Part shown: positions 1 to 12,660 of the stretch, piece after piece | How positions within the stretch are numbered: the first letter of the stretch is position 1 | Layout of the letters: each line of letters opens with the position of its first letter | Assembly (NCBI GenBank): GCA_945643635.1 | Contig: CALZFC010000021.1 | Span: forward strand, 5,380,001 to 5,444,000 | Length of the DNA: 64,000 nt | DNA from: Allodiplogaster sudhausi | Lineage: Eukaryota > Nematoda > Chromadorea > Rhabditida > Diplogasteridae | Direction of reading: 5' to 3' | Made by a program: the position numbers and the translations under genes | The notes under the pieces: model-generated | Told to the model about the DNA's origin: nothing | The model's input: only the letters and a program-made list of their open reading frames with translations | Databases searched by the model: none

Positions 1-903
1 CAGTGATACATTAGATTCCAACTTTCTTTCTTGTAGTAGAGCTCGCCTTTCTCTCCGTTGAGAAAAGCAGATGATTCCTTCGCCTAGAGCGTTCCACTTT
101 CTCACACTCTTTCTTATTCTTTGAAAGTTCTCGAACACACAGTAAGTTGCATTGCAGACTACGTATACAATCCGTATTAAATAATAAAAAATTGGCTTGA
201 ACCCCTTTCTTTAGCTTTTCTGAAGTGAATTATATCTTTAGTAGAAATAACAATAGCGGAAATGCAGTAGTTGTATGCAGAGGACAAAGCGAGAAATCGG
301 GATGAGAGTTTGCAATTTCTCTTGTCCGTCTTAATATTTTCTATTTTGAAACATATTTCCATTCAGAAAACCTTTTGCCTTTCAACGGCGTTATGATCTT
401 TCGCTTTTTTTCTTGGTTTTCTTTCAAAGAACCCAAACATGTGGCGATTTCTTCACACGGGATCTTTTTTCACTTGGGAGTGCTCTACTTTTGGAAAGGA
501 GTGTTAAAGTGGACCTTTACACATGCACACTTGAATACTTACTTTGACTCTTTCTAGAAATCAGAAATAGATTTTGCACAAAAGCAATTCATGTGGAGAT
601 TGCTTTTAAAAAGAAAAGCGATTTACATACATATATGTAATTGATATTCATCTTGAACGGGTTTACCAGTTTTTTTTTGTTTAATAAAAATATAACAGTG
701 TGATAGAATAACTTTTAGAAGAAATGGGAAAGAAATACTCGTACGTAGTTGACTTGGTCCGGAACTGCGTCATATCGTGTGATGTCGATGACTGCTGAGA
801 ATGCATGCATCGCGAGTTGTATCATGTCAGTGATGCCGAGATGAGTCATGATTCGATAGGCGACCAGAGAGGAGAACTCTGGCTCGGTCGCGAACACCTA
901 TGG
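1..903. other. AT-rich DNA, no gene seen
   Basis: I see no convincing coding exon, RNA gene or repeat boundary here. The open frames are short and AT-rich with no plausible splice structure. Confidence 0.5.
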
Positions 904-2690
904 TATGTATACGTTAGGGTTATCACCAGGGTATACCTTATGGGTTATCCTAAGGTATTCAAACTCTATCCATAGGTTAAGCAATACTAAGGCTATTATA
1001 AAGCTACATTTCCGGGCAAAAAGATACGAATACCGTGATATTTTGCAATATTTTCCTTCTACGTTTACGAAACTTCATGAAAATTTCAGGGTTGTTTCAG
1101 TATGCTGTCAGAATAATAGTTGCAGATTATTAGTTTCATTGATCCAATACAGGGCAAGAAAAAAAATCAATAATTCGAATTACCCAGTTTTGCACATTTA
1201 GGCACGCAAGACAAAATGATTTATTTCTTGCATATTTTGGTAGTTTACATTTTAGAGATGGTAGATCTGCATTATAAAACATCCCTGCGATAACCTTTTG
1301 ATCTAATTCTGCTTTAATCCTATGCCGTTACATGTTCCCTACCTTCAGTTCGAGATTCATTCACTCGGCCTCAGATGAAGAAGGTTCAGCGGGATAAATT
1401 CAACCATTTACTGCTAATACTAGAGTATTAATGATGTCCAAATATTCGTATGCAATAACTAAACTAATTCAAATGGTTAATTTAACTGTGGAAATTAGTT
1501 ATAAACTATTTGTGAGCAATTTGAACACCGTGGTCTACTTTGGCCCTCACCGCAGAAGTGCAAAAAGTGGTGTTGTGCAGAGGTCCGTATTTAGAAAACG
1601 ACTTTGCCTATCAATAATGATAGTGAATAGGATTTTCTATCTTCAGCAGCCTTATTTCATCATTGGCTTCACGAACCCACAAAGGGAGGGGAAGATCATT
1701 TGAATGTACCCTGGCATAGAGTAGTACCGTGTCCAATAAGGCAGGAAACTAAACCCGAAAATTTTAGATCGCGTCAAAAATCCTCTTAATATGTACAATA
1801 GAGTATTCTGAAATAGCCTAAAACTGAATTAGTTGATTTAAAGTTGTGATTGATGTAGAACGGACAGCTGTTAATACACCGCACTACTCTATGCCAGAGT
1901 ACATTCAAACGATCTGCTCTTCCCTTTGCGGCCTCATGAAGCCAGGGGTGAAATAGGGCCTCCGAATGTGGAAAAGCCTATTAACTATCATTATTGATAG
2001 GCAAAACCGTTTTCCAAACACAGACCCCTGCACAACGCCACTTTTAGCACTTCTGCGGTGCGGGCCAAAGTTGACCGCTGCGTTCAAATTGTTCACAAAT
2101 AGTTTGCAACTAATTTCCACAGTTCAATTTACCATTTGAATTAGTTTAGTAATTACATACGAAAATTTGGACATCATTAATACTCTAGGAATAGCAGTAA
2201 ATGATTGAATTTATCCCGCAGAACCTTCTTCATCTGAGGCCGAATGAATGAATCTTGAACTGAAAGTAGTGAACATATAGCGGCATAGGATTAAATCACA
2301 ATTAGATCAAAAAGTTATCGCAGCGATGTTCTAGAATGCAGATCTACCATCTGTGTAATATAAACTACCAGAATATCCAAGAAACAAATCATTTTGTCTT
2401 GCATGCATAAATGTTCAAAACTGGGTAATTTGAATTATTGATTTTTTAGCCCTGTATTGGATCAATGAAAAAAAGCATCTGAACTATAATTCTGACAGCA
2501 TATAGAAACAACCCTGAAAATTTCATGAAGTTTCGTCTACGTTGTAGGAAAATATAGCAAAATATCATGATGTTCGTATCTTTTTGCACGGTACTGTATA
2601 CGAAGGCTGTCCAAAGGATACTCAAGGATATCCAAAGATTATCCTAAGGGTATTCTATGGTTATTCTTAGCGTTGTTATCCCAAGGAAAT
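904..2690. repeat. Foldback (long inverted repeat) element, arms about 0.8 kb
   Basis: The right half is a diverged reverse complement of the left half, with its centre near 1800. The best conserved stretch is 1431-1725 against 1880-2170. Both arms carry the same open frame in opposite orientation, which is a consequence of the inverted repeat and not evidence of a gene. The outer ends contain repeated variants of GGTTATCCTAAGGTAT. I could not identify a clear target-site duplication, so the exact ends are uncertain. It is probably a non-autonomous DNA transposon. Confidence 0.7.
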
Positions 2691-3211
2691 CTCCTAACAA
2701 GAATCCATTTCTTAACACTTCTCTTTTTCTTTGTCATTCATCTAATGGTAATTCAACGGGTATACTGAGGCTATCCTAAGATGATCCCAATGTTATCTCA
2801 ATTTTTGTTACTCTAAAGTTTCCTACGCATTTCCTAATCTTATCATTTGGGATAAGAATGGGATATGCGTGTGTGAATGTTGACAGGTTCAAGCATACTT
2901 AAATAAAGAATGCATAAAACTACATACATAGCTTAAATAGGCTTTACGTTGGATTGCAAAGTCTATATCTTCTAAGACTATTATAATGCGCTTATGGAAT
3001 TCTTTATTAAATAACGTTAACTGGAATCCTTAGAAAAGGGACGAGACCGTAGAAGTAATCGTAACACGTTATTGGCTCAAATTAAAAAAAAATCAGGCAA
3101 ATCTCGTCGGGCGAAAAGGCGTGAATTCGAGCTAAGGTCTTGGCTCACTTTTTATTTATATATTTATGGGCGTCAAAATAAATTAATGAGACGACACTTG
3201 GAAATGCAAAT

Positions 3212-3492
3212 TCAGTAATAAAATGAAGCGCTGACGTGAAGAATGGGAGCATAGACGGCGATGCCTGCCAAAGTGACCAGAAGTTTGAAGAAACCGGTCG
3301 TTATCGCCCAAGCAGCCACGTCATGGTAGGCATCTAAGGCTTAAGGCTAACAGGGGATAAGTCATTTCAGGTTTAGAGATTAAGACTTATGACAATGAGA
3401 TTAAAATATAGGCATAACTTTAATTGTAAGATCGTATTTTTACCGCTTATGTCTATTAAAAGTAGTAATTGCAGCATACCTTCTTCTTCCAT
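3212..3492 (-). CDS. Possible two-exon, 44-residue single-pass membrane microprotein
   Basis: Exons are 3492-3480 (ATG plus three Glu codons, donor GTATGC) and 3333-3212 (acceptor CCTTAG, stop TGA). The phase-1 join gives an acidic N-terminus (MEEEDAYHD), one hydrophobic segment at about residues 11-37 (AAWAITTGFFKLLVTLAG is its core) and a short polar end. An AG acceptor-like site (CTAATGTCAG) lies 15 bases before the ATG, which suits trans-splicing or a 5'-UTR intron, and an in-frame stop lies just upstream, so I prefer this ATG. I do not recognise the family. Small ER or mitochondrial membrane subunits have this general form, but that is only an analogy. The coding potential rests on one good splice join and one clean transmembrane segment. 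Confidence 0.45.
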
Positions 3493-4973
3493 GGGCAGTG
3501 ATGAACACTGACATTAGCATGAGTGCACTACGGTCAACATCCAGAGTAGAATAACATGCTTAACGAGCTGTCGATGTTTTTTTTTGCTATTCGAATGAAA
3601 CAGAAAAATTGATCCTAGAGAGGCAAACATGAAATCAACTGATAAATTGCTTATCGTTCGCCGAGGTGTAATGCAATCTCGGGGCCTCTCATGGAGTAGG
3701 AGGTTTGTCAGATGAAAATAGAGAGAGAGAGAGAGAGGAAAAAGGAGATAGAAACATTGAGAGAGAGAGGGAGAGAGAGAGAGAGAGAGAGGAAGAAGGA
3801 GATAGAGTCACAGAGAGATATATGGAGAGAATGATAAAGGGAGCTAAAGATAAATAGATAAAGAGGCAGTAGGAGGGATGAGAGTATGAGAGTGAGAGAT
3901 GGTGATAGAAAGAGAGAAAAGGGGAGAGATTAAGGCGCTTAAAATACCACAGAAATTCGTAAGGATATTAGATAAAACATATCCAATGTACATACATGTG
4001 AAATAACGAATGTCAGTGCTCAAAAGCACATTATATGAATATACGTAGCCAAGTACTAATCGGGTGAACCTGCAGTCTTTAGCTGTAATTGTTACCTTGT
4101 ATCTTTGCAGAGACAGAGATATAGAGAGAGACACAGGATAGAGAGGCTGAGACAGAAAGAGAGAGAAGCAGAGAGAGATAGAGAGAGAGAGAGTACGAGG
4201 ACAGAGAGACATTGCGAAAGAGACATAGAGAAAGAGAAAAGCAAAGGGGAGGGAAGGAGAGGCAGAGAATGAGACATTTGAATGAATCTAACCTATGCAA
4301 CATCTTCGTTATCGTACATTTAGAAGTGCTTATAAAGATATACATATTTATGAAAATGCCCGAAAGCGCGATCAAAGGTATGGAATGGTTGCGTGGCACC
4401 GTTAAAGGGAAGGTTCCGAGGTTGTTACTTGGAGGGTTACTTTTGAAGTTATAAAAAGTAAATGTTTTAACAGTGGTTTTGGAATAGGCGGGAGGGAGGG
4501 GTCCAGCTTGCTGGCATTATATGTACATAATGTAAATACATACATACATACATCTGTGTATTTTCCTAGACACAAGCGGGTAGGAGGAACAAGGATGAAC
4601 GGCGATAGCCTGGTTGTTTTTGTTGTTGTTTCGGATTCATACAGCCCTCATTATCTTCATAAGCAAGAATGTATGGTAGCACGAGCATGTCTTTAAAAAA
4701 ACGCATTCGATGTAATGAAATAAGAGAAGGCGAGTATATTTATGTATGATCATGTATATATTATGTATGTATGATGCTCGGATGCTGCAGGGCGATGACT
4801 TCAAACGTTTAATAAAGAATAGCAAAGCGAATGAGAACTTGCAGGTTCTTTCGGTGTAGAAATGGGAAGTGTTAGAGAAGCCGCCAAGACAATAAAAGGA
4901 GAGAAAGAGAACGAGAGTGAGAAATTGAGAGGAAGTATGAGAGCGAAGGATAACGAAAGTGAAACGGGGCGAG

Positions 4974-5016
<43 letters not shown>

Positions 5017-5337
5017 AGAGAGACAGAATAGCAGAGAAAGGGAAAAGGAGTGTGAGAAAAAGTATTTAAAATAAGGGCATACCTACAGAGAAGAAATTCC
5101 ACGGCGTGAATGACTTCAGAAAGGATCAAGGCACATGACCAAATCCATAAGTATGTATTTTATGCAATCAAGAAACATTGTGACTAATTGTTACTGAGCG
5201 GCACAGGAGAACTTCCATTCTCAAGCTCGCTAAACCCATTCGATATAGAATGCCTTTTAAAAATTTCAGAAATTCGCACGAGCGCTGCTAAGCGAAATTA
5301 AAGATCTCATGGTCCGACCAATAGGAATACTGCTCTA
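3493..5337. repeat. GA-rich microsatellite tracts, no gene seen
   Basis: The main (GA)n tracts are at about 3719-3800, 4110-4210 and 4976-5032. The long Ser/Leu-rich or Arg/Glu-rich open frames here are translations of these repeats. I see nothing else to support in this stretch. Confidence 0.75.
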
Positions 5338-5341
5338 TTAA

Positions 5342-8085
5342 GAGAGCCTCTCTGTAAGGATCAAGCAGCCCTCCATGGGGGCCTGCCCCGGGGTAAAAAT
5401 TTTTGATTTGGCTATCCAAAATTTAATCAGGGATACCTATGCCCACTATGAAGAAAATTTGAAGGTCAATTTTGTTGTAAAATGTTTTTCCTTGCCTGGG
5501 CATGCAAAAGTAAGTGAAAAGTTTAAGTGCACATAACTTTCTTTAACATCAATATCATTCAATTTTCTTTTTTTTATTAGCATCGCCGCTCGATTCTAAA
5601 CAAAACTGTCCAGATGTGTTGCAGTCAACTATTTCTTTTCACATCGAAAAATTGTTTGAAATATTTTATTTTGACGGTTAAATACCTTATACTCATTTGT
5701 ATTCGGGTTTTATATCTCAAAATGTAGAGCATTAAAAACTGTATAACATATATTCTTTTCGTTTCATGTGTCCTTCCCTAGGTGGGTTAAAAATAGGCTC
5801 AAATAGGAGCACCTCGGACAAGTCGGATTCAAGGAATGCGTGAAAAGAAGTTAAATTCTTGTTGTAACATAAAATGACTCATTTCATTCGATTCAGCTTC
5901 TTCCTTTTCTCCCTACAAAAATTTCATAAAAATATAAATTTCCATGAAAATAACGCATTTTTCGATTTTTCTGCAATTGTCAGAAAATGACCTAAAACTA
6001 TTCAAAGCGCTGTATTTTCAGTGTTTTCAGCGAGAACAGTATGCGGATAATACTGTTCAGTACGCGACAAAATTCTCTACAACATACATCCATTACATCT
6101 GGATAGGGCGTCCCTACCAATGACAGTATCGATTTTCCTATGGCGGTCGCATCAAACTGACAGATCCGCATTTTCCAACTTTTCGTGCAATCATAATGTT
6201 TCTTACTAATCCAATACATCATTCTGCTCCATGAAGCACACTAAGGTTAGAATCGATGTTTGTTTTGCAGATTTCCCGTGGTAAAAACCCGCAAAAGGGT
6301 TTGAACCTGCGACCCATGACATTCGACATGCACAACCAATGGGCCAAAATGACATTTAAAAATTCATTTCTGGAAAATGCCAAAACCAATCTTAATGGTT
6401 GACCTATCATCCGATAGCTATCGAAATAAATATATCCGTCAAAAAGTGTAAATTGGCAGCAAGGCCAAATAAGTGGCCCAAATATTCAAACATAAAAAGT
6501 AGATCAAACGATCTGTACATCATAACGTGATGAATGGGATAGTTGCTCGTCTTGGCAAAAACTATCGAATGGCATGTAAAGGGTAGCGATAAGTTCAATC
6601 CCCGAGCAATAACAGCCGCGAAAATGTCCCCCCAAAATATTGACTTTTCAAAGGACTTCAGGGCACTGTTTCGGTACTCCAGCCGAACAGCAAATAGTGA
6701 CTGATAAATTATGTCCTCTCTATTAATATGAGTCTTGAAAAAGTGCCATGAAGTCCTTTGAAAAGTCAATTTTTTGGTGATAAATTTCTGCGGCTGTTAT
6801 TTCTCGCGGATTGAACTTATCACCACATATTATATGCCATTCGATAGATTTCGCGAAGACGAGCAACTATATCATACATCACTTTATGATGTATACATTG
6901 TTTGATCTACTTTTTTGGGTTCGAATAATTTGGCCATTTATTTGGCCTTGCTGCCAATTTACACTTTTTGGCGGATATATTTATTTCGATTGAGCGCAAA
7001 AATAGCTATCGGATGATAGGTCAACCATTAAGATTGGTTTTGGCATTTTCCAGAAATGAATTTTTAAATGTTATTTTGGCCCATTGGTTGTGCATATCGA
7101 ACGTCATGGGTCGCAGGTTCAAATCCGCGCGCGTGCAAACCCTTTTGCGGGTTTTTACCACGGGAAATCTGCAAAACAAACATCGATTCTGACCTTAGTG
7201 TGCTTCGTGGAGCAGAATGATGTATTGGATTAGTAAGAAACATTATGATTGCACGAAAAGTTGGAAAATGCGGATCTGTCAGTTTTGATGCGACCGCCAT
7301 AGGAAAATCGATACTGTCATTGGTAGGGACGCCCTATCCAGATGTAATGGATGTATGTTGTAGAGAATTTTGTCGCGTACTGAATAGTACTATCCGCATT
7401 CTGTTCTCACTGAAAACATTGAAAATACAGCGATTCGAATAGTTTTAGGTCATTTTCTGACAATCGCGGAAAAATCGAAAAATGCCTTCTTTTCCTGGAA
7501 GATGATATTTTTATGAAAGGTTTTAGAACTTTTTAGAAAAGAAAAATCGAATGAAATGAGTCATTTTATGTTACAACAAGAATTTAACTTCTTTTCACGC
7601 ATTCCTTGAATCCGACGTGTCCGAGGTGCTCCTATTTGAGCCTATTTTTAACCCACCTAGGGAAGGACACATGAAACGAAAAAAATATATGTTATACAGT
7701 TTTTAATGCTCTACATTTTGAGATATAAAACCCGAATTCAAATGAGTATAAGGTATTTAACCGTCAAAATAAAATATTTCAAACAATGTTTCGATGTGAA
7801 AAGAAATAGTTAACTGAAACACATCTGGGCAGTTTTGTTTAGAATCGAGTGGCGATGCTAATAAAAAAAAACGAAAATTGAAAAATATTGAGTTTGAAGC
7901 GAGATACGCCTATTCATAAAATATACATACTTTCAACTGTTCACACAAAAAAAATTTTTGAAAAAAATATTAACAATTTAATCTTGCTACTGGGGCCCTG
8001 TGCCATGCCTGACTATGTTTTCATACTCGAAATCCAACATCTGGATCTGGGGCAGGCCCTACTGGAGGCGTACAGAGAGGCTCTC
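5342..8085. mobile_element. TTAA-flanked foldback transposon, GAGAG family, copy 1
   Basis: The element is bounded by TTAA on both sides (5338-5341 and 8086-8089). Both ends read GAGAGCCTCTCTGTA inward. The two halves are reverse complements of each other over about 1.35 kb, meeting near 6760. A 74-residue open frame is present in both arms (5998-6222 minus and 7245-7442 plus) because of the inversion. No transposase is visible, so this is a non-autonomous foldback. TTAA target duplications are typical of the piggyBac and Kolobok superfamilies; the terminal sequence does not look like a classic piggyBac end (CCCT...), so I leave the superfamily open. Confidence 0.8.
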
Positions 8086-8109
8086 TTAAAAGACTGCATT
8101 TTTTTTTAA

Positions 8110-8740
8110 ATAATCGCTCGAATCTAGTACTCAGTTTAAATTTATTTTAACTCCGAACGGCAATGAATGCTATTTAGAAAAAGATGAAACTGCTCCGGTG
8201 ATGCTTAACATGAGGAAGCATTTTTCAATTGGGGGAACAGCGGATGATTGCAATTTAAAATCTCTTTTTCTCTCTCTCTCACTTTCCTGCTCACTCACTC
8301 ATCTCTCTCTCTCTTTGCTCTCCCCATCTCTTTCAGAAGAAAGTCTCCCTCAATTAGACACCCCTTGTCCCCACTCCTCGCCCCCTCTCATGGACTCTGC
8401 CCTTCACGGGATATGAATATCTTCCGAAGTCTCGAACTCTTCTGTTTTTTGCGCTATTGAGTGGTTTGCAAGTCTTTTACTGGCCCATTTTCCAGTTTGA
8501 CTTTTCTGTTGTTGAACGTCTCCAGAACCTTTTCAAGTTTATTTTTTTATAACAATTATGTGAAACAATACTGGATTGATCTAAAAGTCAAAGATAAATT
8601 ATAAGGAATAAGCGAAGCTTATTAAAAGAGAAAAGGAGAAGTGTTGCGAGAGAAAAATCTCAAAAAACTGAATGAAGAAGACGGTTGCATTTTACCCAGT
8701 TAACGTTGCTTTATTTTATTCTTATTTTTTCTTTCGTTCT
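8110..8740. other. Intergenic, TC-rich tract at 8270-8335
   Basis: A (TC)n-rich stretch lies at about 8268-8335. No exon is supported. Any downstream exons of the F-box gene at 8748-8916 (-) would be expected here or further left, but I could not find them. Confidence 0.4.
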
Positions 8741-8747
8741 TTCTCAC

Positions 8748-8916
8748 CTCTCCGCCGTCGATCTGCACGCGGATGCACGGCGCGAAGGCGCGCGCGGCTA
8801 CGCGAGCATCGCTGCACACGATGGCGAGACGTGAGCGACGCGGCTGCAGTGTCCCGGCCACGCAGCCGGCGCACCATCTCGCCCAGCAGCTCGAACGGCA
8901 GCGAGTCAAGGTCCAT
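8748..8916 (-). CDS. First exon of an F-box protein (orphan exon)
   Basis: Starting at the ATG at 8916, the frame begins MDLDSLPFELLGEMVRRLRG and continues with DTAAASLTSRH. This matches the F-box pattern of a leading Leu-Pro, a hydrophobic helix, then an Asp and an Ala/Ser-Leu stretch before a basic segment. F-box proteins bind SKP1 in SCF ubiquitin ligases and use the rest of the chain to recruit substrate. The exon ends at a GTGAGA donor (8747-8742). Base composition is much more GC-rich than its surroundings, which supports coding. No later exon is recognisable to the left, where a transposon (5342-8085) lies, so the gene may be truncated, or its next exon may be short or outside the window. 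Confidence 0.5.
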
Positions 8917-8919
8917 TGC

Positions 8920-10310
8920 TGTAGAAGGGAAGGAGTATTTGATGTGAGAATATATCACTTTACGAAGTAGCAACAAAATATGCACAGTTGCAAACATCTA
9001 AGAAGGCCCAAAGATCGCAGTAGGCCCTTTCTTTCAACCTCTCTTTCTATGCATCACTCTACTTCCTCGTTGTTGTTGGCCGTGCAAAGACATCGCTCAA
9101 AGACATGCTGGAACAGCCCGATACTCTTGTGGTTAGACGACAATCTCTAGTGATCTTAGCCACCTTTTCGTGTCCTTCGTCCTACTTTCTCTCTCACTCT
9201 CTTCCTCTCTCTATCTCTCTTCTTTCTCTCTATGTCTCTATGCCAATTTCTCTCTTACTCTCTGCTCTCCCTCCCTACTCTCATTTATTGGCTGGAATGA
9301 GGCGTGTAGGTCAGCGGTTCCGAAGAAGAGGCATTGGTTAGCCTCGGACATTATTCACTTGGACATAGGACTAGAAAGGATCAACAACTTGAAAAAAAAC
9401 TGTTAGGATACCCGGCCGATACAGCATGAACGGAGGATCTCGCGCCAAGGCACTGGAGAAGAACGGCAGAGTCGAGAACGTCGCGCACACCCGCTCAAGC
9501 CATCATGCGAAAACAATAAGTGGTGAAGGAGACAGACACTCATTAAGAAGACTCTTCGCGGTACAAATTTCTTTTATTGTTCTGAGCCACCTCTAAAAAT
9601 CGGGAATCATTTTAATTTTGTGAGTACTATCTAATTGAGGTAGGTCAACGATTAAGAGATACACTTACAGCTGGAGCACGCAGCCATTTGATCGGGAGGG
9701 AATGCTGGATCAACCGGCTTTAACGGAAGCGTATATGATGTATAAATTGATTGATTGAAGCGTGAATGGGCTCACTGGATGAGAAGGTTCGAGAGAAAGG
9801 AGATGGGGAGAGAAGGAGAGGACACGAGAGTGAGAGAGAGAGAGAGAGGTAGCGTGTGAAGGGTTGCTGTGGCGGTTGCTGCAATAACTGCTGCAACAAC
9901 TGCTGCAGGAACAGCCTCACCCCCTGAGGGGCGGGGCTGTTCCTCTCTCCGGCCACGTGGCATCCACCTATTAAAATTGACTGGGCTCTCATTGTCAGTC
10001 ACAATGAGAGAAAGGAAAAGTAAAAAAATATACATAAAAGGCACACGTTCCTTGTACTACTCACTACCATAAACACACACAAACAAAGAATCGGAGCGAG
10101 AGGAGGGGAGTTGGAGAGCGCTGTAGCGAGATTGTGTGGGAGAAGGAGATAGGGTGAGGCAGAATGAGAGAGACTGAGAATTAGACGCGTAAGAAGAGAG
10201 GGAGAGAGGCAATAAGAGGGAGAATAGGGCGATCGCGCCACTTTAGATTTTGTGTTCTTCAGCTTGTCGTGACGACTTCGCGGTGCCGTCCCACGTGTAT
10301 ATGTATATAT
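8920..10310. other. Intergenic with TC/GA tracts; weak coding hint at 9427-9590 (+)
   Basis: TC-rich sequence lies at 9180-9270 and GA-rich sequence at 9780-9850 and 10090-10210. A GC-richer block near 9420-9530 has a plus-strand open frame starting MNGGSRAKALEKNGR, but it has no splice context or recognisable domain, so I do not call it a gene. Confidence 0.3.
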
Positions 10311-10314
10311 GAAC

Positions 10315-11189
10315 ATATGACGCGATTTGCGAGAGAATCAAAATGAAGCTTATTGTTAGTGTCCGGCCAAAATCGACCAGCTTGGATTTTTTTCAAAAGT
10401 TCCTTATAGGGGTTTTCTGATATGAGGAATCAATTGGAAGTGGTCTAAGAATCGAAAAATTCCGTTTTCGTTTGCTATGACGGCTTGAAATATGGAGCTA
10501 GCCGCGCAGGGGGGCGAGTTGGATGCACGTCTGGGGACACTTTGTTGAGATATGTAAACGAAACTTTTCATCTCAATAGCCAAGATGTTGCTCCAAGCAA
10601 TACAAAAAAGAAAAATTTGAAAATTTTAAATTTTAAATTTTTTTATTGACGTTGATGTTTGAGAAAGCGCAGACAACTTATTTCTCATTGAACCAGAAGT
10701 AAACCTACATATTATTATAGAGCTTGAAAATAGCTTTCGAACGCACTATAGGATTTAGAAAACTTGGAAGTCTTTGATGTTTCCTGCTCGATTATTCGGG
10801 TGCGGCAGTGCTAATCAGCCATTCAATTTCATCACCGCAAGTCCAAACATACACCGTAAGAAAGAGCGTGAAATTAGCTATAACTAAAATCCTTTCAATA
10901 AAGTTTCAAATCTACGATGTTTTGTTATCAGCCATAAACGTTGGGCCGGTAGTGCCACAAGCATTCCGCCCAATAATTAATTTTTTTAGGTTATTCGAAT
11001 TAGAATATTCCAATAGAGCACTTCCAATCGATTCCTCATATCAGAAAACCCCTATAACGGACTTTCGAAGAAAATCCAAGCTGGTCGATTTTGGCCGGGT
11101 CCCCGGCCATTTCGATTCTCTCGCAAATCGCGTCATATTTGAAGGGCCCGGATCTCCACCTTAAACGGTACTTACCAAACAGTATCATA
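10315..11189. mobile_element. Inverted-repeat element with GACGCGATTTGCGAG ends
   Basis: The left end from 10315 (ATATGACGCGATTTGCGAGA) is mirrored at 11113-11138, and the arms continue inward through matching blocks (10361-10442 against 11022-11100). The repeat unit continues rightward to about 11189, because the same extension is present in the second copy at 12460-12631. No coding capacity is seen. It is a MITE-like repeat. Confidence 0.65.
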
Positions 11190-11375
11190 GTTAACGTATA
11201 TCACATGCTAAAGAACAAACAGAGAGATGTGATACATGGGGGGAGATCAGTGACCCGAGGCGCATGCCAGTCGTTTTGATCCTCTCCATACTGACTGGCA
11301 GGCACTTGAGGGACTTCCTAGTGTCTACTCACTATAACATGTCAGGCCTGCCGATGGTGAAGTACTAGCCGGCCG

Positions 11376-11700
11376 AGGTAGGATGTACATGTGTATGTCG
11401 CTCCGGATCTTTGCGTCGCAGCTCTCCTACCTCTTCCTCTATCCGTGTGAGACGGCGCCACAGTTGTTGTTCCCTCTCTTTCTTATCGCGCAGCCGTGAG
11501 TCTGGACTTCTCGAGTTCCGTGGTCAGCTCCACGATTCTCATTTCCAGTCGCCGTTCTTCGTTTCGGAGTTCGCGGAGTTGAGTTTTAATTCCCTCGATC
11601 ACTTCGTTTCTCGCGTTGATGATGATTTCGTTCGCCGCGACTTCATCTTCCACTCTGTATAGGATGACTTGAAATCTTCTAATCTCCCGGTCGATAATGA
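11376..11700 (-). pseudogene. Coiled-coil coding fragment with a one-base frameshift
   Basis: On the minus strand two open frames join near 11500. The first runs from about 11700 and contains LRELRNEERRLEMRIVELTT; the second contains LRDKKEREQQLWRRLTRIEE followed by EVGELRRKD. Both have the heptad pattern of leucines and charged residues of a coiled coil and must be one original segment broken by a +/-1 shift. I do not recognise the protein; it could be a host gene exon or a retroelement gag-like segment. An in-frame stop bounds it upstream at about 11701. Decay and an assembly indel are both possible. Confidence 0.4.
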
Positions 11701-11728
11701 ATTTTGTTTATCATGGGGTAGAAATGCT

Positions 11729-11778
11729 CAGAATTGCTATGACCTGGGTAATATCTGACCCAGGTCATAGCAATTCTG
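11729..11778. other. Perfect 21-bp inverted repeat with 8-nt loop
   Basis: Positions 11729-11749 are exactly the reverse complement of 11758-11778, with an 8-base spacer (AATATCTG). A transcript from either strand would form a 21-bp perfect hairpin. It sits between the coiled-coil fragment and a TC tract, and I can assign no function. Confidence 0.8.
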
Positions 11779-11935
11779 TTTCAATCAAGTTTTTTCACGA
11801 ATAGCAACAATAAAGAGTAAGAAAAGTGGGAAGAAAGCGCCGTGTAAGGGAGAGCAGAGGGAAGAGCGATGAGTGACCAATCGTGTGGAGGAGCAATGGC
11901 GATGACTTGAGCAGGCATCGTAGTACACACCTCCT

Positions 11936-11937
<2 letters not shown>

Positions 11938-11987
<50 letters not shown>

Positions 11988-12327
11988 CTCTTATTTTCTC
12001 TCTCACTTCATACCCCTCTCTTCTCCCTGCTTTACAATCCGTCTTACTCTCACCATCAGCTTCTCTCCTCCAGCTCTCCCATCTCCTGCTGATGCCAAGT
12101 GACTCTCTACTAGTAAGAAGTGCAGATAGAAGGAGGACATTTGGGAAAGAGGACTAGAAGTTCTAGAAGAGAGGGCGAATAAGGAACAGTACAAGAGCGA
12201 AAGAGAGAGAGGGAGAGAGTTTATTTCTCTCTCTCTCTCTTCCTCAATCTCTCACTCTCTCTCAATCTATCTCTTTCTCTCACGTTAGCCATCTCCTTTA
12301 TCACTTTGATATCTCAATCTCTTGACC

Positions 12328-12366
<39 letters not shown>
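11938..12366. repeat. (TC)n microsatellites
   Basis: Pure or near-pure TC runs lie at about 11940-11983, 12223-12240 and 12330-12366, separated by TC-rich imperfect sequence. Confidence 0.9.
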
Positions 12367-12370
<4 letters not shown>

Positions 12371-12433
12371 ATCTATTTCTTGTGCTCTCTCCTGCAAAAT
12401 TAATCCTGGTTCGTAACCGCTCGATCCATATAC

Positions 12434-12660
12434 CCTGGCCCTTGGACTAGAATTATTTTTAGACCACTTCCAATCGATTCCTCATATCAGAAAACCCCTA
12501 TAACGGACTTTCGAAGAAAATCCAAGCTGGTCGATTTTGGCCGGGTCTCCGGCCATTTCGATTCTCTCGCAAATCGCGTCATATTTGTAGGGCCCGGATC
12601 TCCCCCTTAAACGGTACTTACCAAATAGTATCATATACCTTGGCCCTTGGACTAGAATTG
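12434..12660. mobile_element. Partial copy of the 10315-11189 repeat inside a short direct repeat
   Basis: Positions 12460-12631 closely match 11020-11189, the right arm of the upstream element. The fragment is flanked by two copies of CTTGGCCCTTGGACTAGAAT-like sequence (about 12434-12453 and 12641-12660). Such a direct repeat could be a large target duplication or a recombination scar. Confidence 0.6.

Noticed and set aside
3719..5074. Ser/Leu-rich and Arg/Glu-rich open frames in GA/TC tracts here and throughout
   Set aside because: They translate dinucleotide repeats and have no splice context or start logic.
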